A stretch of 64,000 nucleotides of DNA from Vibrio sagamiensis NBRC 104589 (GTDB lineage: Bacteria > Pseudomonadota > Gammaproteobacteria > Enterobacterales > Vibrionaceae). The notes under the pieces are model-generated. The model worked only from the letters and a program-made list of their open reading frames with translations, had not been told where the DNA came from and searched no databases. The stretch is taken from contig NZ_BJXJ01000004.1 in NCBI RefSeq assembly GCF_007990935.1, forward strand, positions 90,880 through 154,879, written 5' to 3'. A program made the position numbers and the translations under genes. Each line of letters starts with the position of its first letter. The first letter of the stretch is position 1. Positions 58,769-64,000 of the stretch are shown piece after piece.

Positions 58769-60202
58769 TTAAGCCGGTAGTGGGATTGCTTTTAGGCTTT
58801 CTTTCGGTGCATTCACGGTCTTGTAAGTGTTGTACGCCATTAAGAACATACCAGACAAGAAAATTAACCCACCAACAAAGCGAATAAAGTAGAAAGGATG
58901 AGAGGCTGCAACCGATTCGACAAAGCTATATGTCAACGTGCCGTCCGAGTTTACCGCACGCCACATAAGCCCTTGCATCACTCCAGAGATCCACATTGCA
59001 ACGATATACAGAACAGTACCTATGGTTGCTAGCCAAAAGTGAACGTTGATCAGCTTGATTGAGTACATACGTTCTTGACCAAATAACTTTGGAACAAGGT
59101 GATAAACAGAGCCAATAGAGACCATTGCTACCCATCCCAAAGCACCTGAATGAACATGTCCTATTGTCCAGTCGGTATAATGAGAGAGCGCATTAACGGT
59201 TTTAATAGCCATCATTGGGCCTTCGAATGTCGACATGCCGTAAAACGAAAGGGAGACGATCAAAAAGCGCAGAATAGGGTCATATCGAAGCTTATGCCAA
59301 GCTCCGGAAAGCGTCATGATACCGTTAATCATTCCGCCCCATGATGGAGCAAAGAGAACGAGTGACATGACCATACCTAGAGACTGAGTCCAGTCAGGTA
59401 GGGCAGTATAATGTAAGTGGTGTGGACCAGCCCAAATATAGAGCGATATTAGTGCCCAAAAGTGAACGATAGATAGGCGGTATGAATAGACTGGACGCTC
59501 AGCCTGCTTGGGAACAAAGTAGTACATCATACCTAAAAAGCCAGCTGTCAGAAGGAAACCAACCGCATTGTGTCCGTACCACCATTGTACCATTGCATCA
59601 ATGGCACCAGAATAGATAGAGTATGATTTGAGTCCTGATACTGGAATAGCCATGCTATTAACAATGTGCAGCACCGCAACGGTAATGATAAATGCACCAA
59701 AGAACCAGTTGGCAACATAAATATGGGATGTTCTGCGTTTTACAAGTGTTCCAAAGAAAACTATCGCATAAGAGACCCAAACAATAGCAATGGCAATATC
59801 AATTGGCCACTCAAGTTCAGCGTATTCTTTTGAGGTTGTATATCCCATTGGAAGGGTAATCGCTGCGGCAAGGATGATTGCTTGCCAGCCCCAAAAAGTG
59901 AAGGTGACCAAAGGTCCACCAAAGAGACGTGTTTGGCAAGTACGCTGCACAACATAGTAGGATGTTGCAAACAGAGCACTAGTACCAAACGCAAAAATAA
60001 CCGCATTTGTATGCAGGGGACGTAAACGACTGAAGGTCAACCACGGCGTATCAAAGTTTAACTGTGGCCAAACTAACTGAGCGGCTATAAAAACACCAAC
60101 GGCCATGCCGACAATTCCCCACAGTATTGTCACTATGGTAAACTGACGAACGACGGTATAGTTGTAGTTGTGCTCGAGCTGATTTACTTGGCTCATTTCC
60201 AT
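58769..60202 (-). CDS. ccoN: cbb3 oxidase catalytic subunit CcoN
   Basis: A 477-residue heme-copper oxidase subunit I with 12 helices. Heme and CuB ligands are visible in [38 protein letters not shown] and [13 protein letters not shown]. It reduces oxygen at very low concentrations. Translation may begin at either ATG 60202 or ATG 60196. First gene of ccoNOQP, so the 60203-60421 region should hold its promoter; I saw no clean FNR box there. Confidence 0.95.
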   Translation of the reverse strand: MEMSQVNQLEHNYNYTVVRQFTIVTILWGIVGMAVGVFIAAQLVWPQLNFDTPWLTFSRLRPLHTNAVIFAFGTSALFATSYYVVQRTCQTRLFGGPLVTFTFWGWQAIILAAAITLPMGYTTSKEYAELEWPIDIAIAIVWVSYAIVFFGTLVKRRTSHIYVANWFFGAFIITVAVLHIVNSMAIPVSGLKSYSIYSGAIDAMVQWWYGHNAVGFLLTAGFLGMMYYFVPKQAERPVYSYRLSIVHFWALISLYIWAGPHHLHYTALPDWTQSLGMVMSLVLFAPSWGGMINGIMTLSGAWHKLRYDPILRFLIVSLSFYGMSTFEGPMMAIKTVNALSHYTDWTIGHVHSGALGWVAMVSIGSVYHLVPKLFGQERMYSIKLINVHFWLATIGTVLYIVAMWISGVMQGLMWRAVNSDGTLTYSFVESVAASHPFYFIRFVGGLIFLSGMFLMAYNTYKTVNAPKESLKAIPLPA

Positions 60203-60451
60203 GCTTCCGATTTCTAATTAACTATACTTTTCTTCCAACACGACTTGCGTCGTAACGCCACCCAAGTAAACTCAAGAATCTAAGGGTAAACATCACTTTG
60301 TTTCTATTGTTGACTTTATGAAAAGTGGCATTTTCAATAAGTCACTATACTTGAATTAACATTCCAATGACAGAGAGCTAACCTTTCTAAGTCTCCGGAA
60401 ATCTGTTTTTATTTTAAAAATTTGAAGCTTGTTACAAGGACATTAAGAATC

Positions 60452-60808
60452 ATGCCAGCACAAAAATTAACCAAAGCACGACTTGCACAAATAATAATTA
60501 TGTTAAGCATCTTAGTTGTGGCTTTTTTTTGGCGTACATTGACCTATGAAGCCAGTAATGAAGTCATTTGCAATAAAGAAAAATCCTGTAAAATCAAAAG
60601 CTTTGATGATGAAGTGATAGTTATCAAAGGCGTAACAGGTATTTTGATTGAAAATCCAGAAAACCAAACAATTAAAATAAACTTCAATCGTGATAGTAAA
60701 CATATTGACACAAAAAAACGTAATATATTAATTCCATGGAAAGATATAAACAAAGATAGAATAGTCACCATTAGCGTTGATGGAATTTCTGTTAATGTTA
60801 TTTTGTAA
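60452..60808 (+). CDS. Small membrane-anchored protein, function unknown
   Basis: About 118 residues from ATG 60452 (a TTG ten codons upstream is possible). It has one N-terminal helix (about 14-31) followed by a periplasmic beta-rich domain with a Cys pair (VICNKEKSCKIK). It is divergent from ccoN, where vibrios commonly have a conserved hypothetical gene. May relate to oxidase function by position only. Confidence 0.7.
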   Translation: MPAQKLTKARLAQIIIMLSILVVAFFWRTLTYEASNEVICNKEKSCKIKSFDDEVIVIKGVTGILIENPENQTIKINFNRDSKHIDTKKRNILIPWKDINKDRIVTISVDGISVNVIL

Positions 60809-60914
60809 ATTAATGGTAAATTTCTGCTCTTTTTTTCAACATATGAGGTAAGTTCATCTAGCGATATTATACAGTAATGGTATAAAGTAATATTAATATC
60901 AACAATGAGTTATT

Positions 60915-62099
60915 ATGTACTGCCAAACTGCTTTTACTCATATCCAAGATGAACGTTCAGCCATTGAAAAACTGTATTCTGAGTTAAATGGCAATAAGCT
61001 AGCATATCTGCTTTGTTATTATACAGCTGATTACGACTTTCAAGCGATAGCAAAATATTTAACTGAATTTTTTCCTGGAACTCCAGTTCACGGCACTAGC
61101 TCTTGTCGAGCAATTATGACCGATAAAGGCCATCATCAAGGGCAGGTCATAGCTGCACTGGCGATTTATGAATCAGGTTCTCATGCATATGGAACAGGAA
61201 TTGCTAAATATCAACTTGATATAAAAAAAAGTGTTAACGAAGCATTAAATATGGCTTTGCATCATGCAAGTCGGTTAGGGGAAGTACCTAATTTAATCCT
61301 TTTACACGCAACACCTGGACACGAAGAAGACATTATAAAATGTATTGATGACAGATTTGGTACATTAGTTCCGATCATAGGTGGTACAGCGGCAGATAAT
61401 TATATTAGAGGAGATTGGTCCATTATCACTACTCAAGGTAGTGAACAATCAGGGTTAAGTATCACACTATTTTATTCCTCCCAATCAGTAGATGTTTCTT
61501 TTAGTGCTGGCCATACCCCCACAATTCACTCCGGAGTTGTAACGGATGCTCGAGGAAGGTGTGTACTAGAAATCGATGGGGAGCCAGCTTTAGATGTTTA
61601 TCGCTTTTGGACTGAGAGCCAAGAAAATTTTGATGATGACACTTTTTTTCTCTTCGATAAATCAACCGCTTACCCTCTAGGCCGCATTGCTGGCATGGTC
61701 TCCCATCGCCCATATTATAAGCTATCACATCCAGTTAGGGGAACACCTGAAGGAGGAGTAGAGTTATTCACTGACATCAATATGGGAGATATTGTTACTC
61801 TTATGAAAGGCAATAAAGAATGCTTTTTATCAAGAGTAAACCGTATTGTTAACACTGCCTTCAACCAAAAGTTTGAAAATTCACAAAAAATTGGTGTGAT
61901 CAACATATTCTGTGCTGGCTCAATGTTAAATTTAAAAAAGGACATTGCTTGCATTTATGAACAGGTCTCACAAGAGCTCAACAATAAGCCATTTATTTGC
62001 CCATTTACATTTGGCGAACAAGGACGCTTTATTGGCGGTGAAAATGGGCACGCTAATTTAATGATTTCATCAGCAATTTTCCATAAGCCTAACGATTAA
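60915..62099 (+). CDS. vpsV: FIST-domain sensory protein (VpsV/NosP-like)
   Basis: A 394-residue soluble protein with an N-terminal FIST domain (HGTSSCRAIMTDKG near residue 60) and C-terminal FIST_C domain (about 230-380). It corresponds by content and position to V. cholerae VpsV (VC1444), a NosP-type heme protein that senses nitric oxide and controls the adjacent hybrid kinase VpsS. A heme-ligand His cannot be assigned from sequence alone. Its TAA stop is in the same frame as the downstream kinase gene, with no other stop between them. Confidence 0.85.
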   Translation: MYCQTAFTHIQDERSAIEKLYSELNGNKLAYLLCYYTADYDFQAIAKYLTEFFPGTPVHGTSSCRAIMTDKGHHQGQVIAALAIYESGSHAYGTGIAKYQLDIKKSVNEALNMALHHASRLGEVPNLILLHATPGHEEDIIKCIDDRFGTLVPIIGGTAADNYIRGDWSIITTQGSEQSGLSITLFYSSQSVDVSFSAGHTPTIHSGVVTDARGRCVLEIDGEPALDVYRFWTESQENFDDDTFFLFDKSTAYPLGRIAGMVSHRPYYKLSHPVRGTPEGGVELFTDINMGDIVTLMKGNKECFLSRVNRIVNTAFNQKFENSQKIGVINIFCAGSMLNLKKDIACIYEQVSQELNNKPFICPFTFGEQGRFIGGENGHANLMISSAIFHKPND

Positions 62100-62126
62100 A
62101 AAGTACAAAAACGTAGAGATAGAGAG

Positions 62127-63827
62127 TTGGAAATTTTACAAGAACTGCTTGTTGATCTTAGAGAGTCCAAGCAACGCGAAAAGCTCCTAGCTGACGAAAA
62201 CAAGGCCATTCTTTCTGCAATCTCAACAATGAGTGAAGCAAAGAACAAACATGAAATATTCTCGTGCCTAAATAACGCGTTAAAACAGTACATCAACTAT
62301 GATGATTTCATCGTGATTACTCGAGATGATAATGCCCAAAAATTTACGACATTAATTGCCACAAATAGTGTCTTTGAGCATTCCACTTGGTTACAAGGTA
62401 ACGCATCAGAAAGAGCACTTCATGGTGAATGTATTTTACTTTTTGAACCTATGCTTTTGAAAGAATTCAGTCAATTAAATGCCTTCATTCATAGCCAGGT
62501 AAACTCAATAATTATGACCGGCATTCACACTGAAGTGACACAGAATATCATTTTACTGGTTGGATCCAAAAAAGGGCACTTTAGTATTCAGAACCGAGAA
62601 ACATTAAAACGCTTTCGACCACTGATTGAAAGAGCCATTATAGATATTGAAAATAAAGAAAAGTTACAACGTATTGTTGAGCTTCGGACTTCTGAATTAG
62701 CTAAAGCGCATGAAGAAGCAGAAAAAGCTAATCAATCAAAATCAGAATTCCTGGCAATGATGAGCCACGAAATTAGAACGCCTCTAAATTCAGTCCTCGG
62801 CCTACTTGATATATTAAGGCAATCAACGCTCAATCATCAACAATCCGATGTGTTATACCAAATGGAAAGTTCCGCTGAATTACTTCTTGCAATCATCAGT
62901 GACATTTTAGATCTCTCTAAAATAGAGTCGGGCAGTTTTTTATTGCATGAACAATGGACCAACTTAAGTGACAAGATAAAATTTGTAATCTCTCAGCAAA
63001 AGCAAATAGCGCTAAACAAAAACTTAACTTTCTCTCATGTCAGTAACCTTGATCAAAACAAACAATATTGGATTGATGATATCCGTCTTTCACAAGTGCT
63101 GTTTAACATCATCGGCAATGCTATTAAATTTACTGATTCCGGGCATGTCGATATTAGTGTAATTGAATCAAAAGGAGACATTACTTTTTCTATCGTTGAT
63201 TCAGGAATTGGTATACCAGAATCAAAGCTTGACCATTTATTTACAGCGTTTCACCAAGGTGATGGTTCAATTACACGCCGATTTGGAGGCACTGGTCTTG
63301 GCCTTGCTATTACCAAATACTTGGTTGAAATGATGAGAGGCACGATTACAGTAGAAAGCACTGAGCATGTAGGCTCAGAATTTACCATCAAGATTCCAGT
63401 TAGGACAAAAGATTCTCGAGTGAGTAAGTCCGCAAAGGTTGATCATTATTTGCCAGCGAAGAAAATGAACTTTTTAGTGGTAGAAGATACAAAGTCTAAT
63501 CAAATGGTGATTAAACTTATCCTCAATCAACTTGGGCATAATGTTTTTATCACTAGTAATGGTAGAGATGCCATTCAATTAATTGAAAATCAATCCGATA
63601 GTAAAATAGATATGATTTTAATGGATGTTTCAATGCCAGTGATGGATGGAATTACTGCAACACAAATCTTAAGAAAAAATGGCATTAAAATCCCAATCAT
63701 TGCTTTAACGGCTCATGCGTTAGATGATGATAAGAAAAACTGTTTAACAGCGGGCATGGATAGTTTTATTTCTAAACCCGTCCGTAAGCAAGAAGTATTG
63801 AAAGCTATCGAGAGTTTATCAAAATGA
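62127..63827 (+). CDS. vpsS: Hybrid sensor histidine kinase (VpsS-like)
   Basis: A 566-residue soluble hybrid kinase without membrane segments. N-terminal coiled coil (about 1-30), GAF-like region (about 32-172), coiled coil, HisKA with H214 (MSHEIRTP), ATPase domain (NAIKF, GIGIPES, GGTGLGLAI) and a receiver with D500 (MILMDVSMPVMDG). V. cholerae VpsS (VC1445) signals through LuxU into quorum sensing and biofilm control under NO/VpsV influence. TTG 62127 is the apparent start, preceded by AGAGAG, 27 bases after vpsV and in its reading frame. Confidence 0.86.
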   Translation: MEILQELLVDLRESKQREKLLADENKAILSAISTMSEAKNKHEIFSCLNNALKQYINYDDFIVITRDDNAQKFTTLIATNSVFEHSTWLQGNASERALHGECILLFEPMLLKEFSQLNAFIHSQVNSIIMTGIHTEVTQNIILLVGSKKGHFSIQNRETLKRFRPLIERAIIDIENKEKLQRIVELRTSELAKAHEEAEKANQSKSEFLAMMSHEIRTPLNSVLGLLDILRQSTLNHQQSDVLYQMESSAELLLAIISDILDLSKIESGSFLLHEQWTNLSDKIKFVISQQKQIALNKNLTFSHVSNLDQNKQYWIDDIRLSQVLFNIIGNAIKFTDSGHVDISVIESKGDITFSIVDSGIGIPESKLDHLFTAFHQGDGSITRRFGGTGLGLAITKYLVEMMRGTITVESTEHVGSEFTIKIPVRTKDSRVSKSAKVDHYLPAKKMNFLVVEDTKSNQMVIKLILNQLGHNVFITSNGRDAIQLIENQSDSKIDMILMDVSMPVMDGITATQILRKNGIKIPIIALTAHALDDDKKNCLTAGMDSFISKPVRKQEVLKAIESLSK

Positions 63828-63833
63828 ATCGAT

Positions 63834-63885
63834 GGTAATATAGACTGAAACAATTAAGATTGTTTCAGTCTATATTACCTATTTT
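63834..63885 (+). terminator. Long perfect hairpin after vpsS
   Basis: A 21-bp perfect stem (63834-63854 and 63859-63879, arms beginning GGTAATATAGACTG) with loop TAAG and the T-rich tail TATTTTATG, starting 7 bases after the vpsS stop. Strong enough to end transcription. Confidence 0.82.
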
Positions 63886-63999
63886 ATGTTAAATACGGTT
63901 ATGTTCAATAAAGCTTATATCAAAACAAAGAAAAGACAGAGGGGTGGACCAAACCAAAAGAAGATTTGGCCTACATCTAAACCCTATTTAACATAACAT
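63882..63999. repeat. Possible small inverted-repeat element at the window edge
   Basis: TATGTTAAATACGGTT at about 63885-63900 is nearly complementary to AACCCTATTTAACATA at about 63981-63996. The roughly 80 bases between contain a second inverted pair, CCAAA / TTTGG. No reading frame. It could be a miniature inverted-repeat element or a folded RNA; the window ends immediately after it. Confidence 0.4.
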
Positions 64000-64000
64000 A

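Noticed and set aside
60203..60421. FNR box for the ccoN promoter.
   Set aside because: No TTGATnnnnATCAA-like sequence with acceptable mismatches; candidate TTGACTTTATGAA has the wrong spacing.
1..64000. CRISPR array, tRNA or rRNA gene, prophage, toxin-antitoxin or restriction module.
   Set aside because: No direct-repeat array, cloverleaf, rRNA signature or characteristic gene set was found in reading the window; a weak element could still be missed by eye.

Overview
The window reads as a single chromosomal segment from a marine gammaproteobacterium of the Vibrionaceae, almost certainly a Vibrio. The evidence is the near-identity of recognisable core proteins (Fnr, TtcA, UspE, YbiT, CcoN) to gammaproteobacterial versions, the presence of Vibrio-restricted small families (DUF3802-, DUF2960- and DUF2987-type proteins), a tandem glycine riboswitch on a sodium:alanine symporter gene, and a right half that, from memory, follows the V. 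cholerae block around VC1422-VC1445 (potABCD, ttcA, uspE, fnr, cco genes, vpsV/vpsS). No rRNA, tRNA, CRISPR array, prophage or complete insertion sequence was seen.

Left part (1-20 kb), mostly accessory or environmental functions: a riboswitch-controlled glycine/alanine symporter; a small two-gene membrane/coiled-coil unit; an acid-resistance pair made of an AdiA-type arginine decarboxylase and a PotE-like antiporter; an LTA-synthase-type membrane sulfatase; a Cache-type chemoreceptor; two adjacent secreted serine proteases (a subtilase and a trypsin-fold enzyme) sharing the same C-terminal domain; and a four-gene TolC/HlyD/ABC-2/ABC-2 export operon that has no ATPase gene.

Middle (20-42 kb), metabolism and housekeeping: the zwf-pgl-gnd oxidative pentose phosphate operon behind a long structured leader; an Ig-domain/beta-propeller-like lipoprotein; a fructosamine-kinase homologue whose catalytic Asp is Asn; several small conserved proteins; an NlpC/P60 lipoprotein; a sterol-desaturase family protein; tRNA acp3U synthase (TapT); NagK; YjdM; MobAB; the ABC-F protein YbiT; a second chemoreceptor with a long helical sensor region; a hybrid histidine kinase; and the sirtuin CobB. 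Three copies of a dispersed inverted-repeat element lie here (26.7, 33.4 and 33.9 kb).

Right part (42-64 kb): a polyamine ABC importer (potABC with two potD genes), a three-gene envelope cluster ending in DUF2987, ttcA, uspE, fnr, the cbb3 oxidase operon ccoNOQP with its assembly genes (fixH, ccoI, ccoS and a TauE/SafE-family gene), and a FIST-protein/hybrid-kinase pair corresponding to vpsV/vpsS, the nitric-oxide-responsive branch of quorum sensing in V. cholerae. Fnr next to the high-affinity oxidase and an NO-sensor pair gives this end a low-oxygen/nitrosative theme.

I did not find a convincing wholly new system. The best leads are the catalytic substitution in the fructosamine kinase, the FIST/kinase pair that shares one frame interrupted by a single stop, the ATPase-less exporter, the AdiA/PotE-type pairing, the structured zwf leader and the dispersed repeat family.
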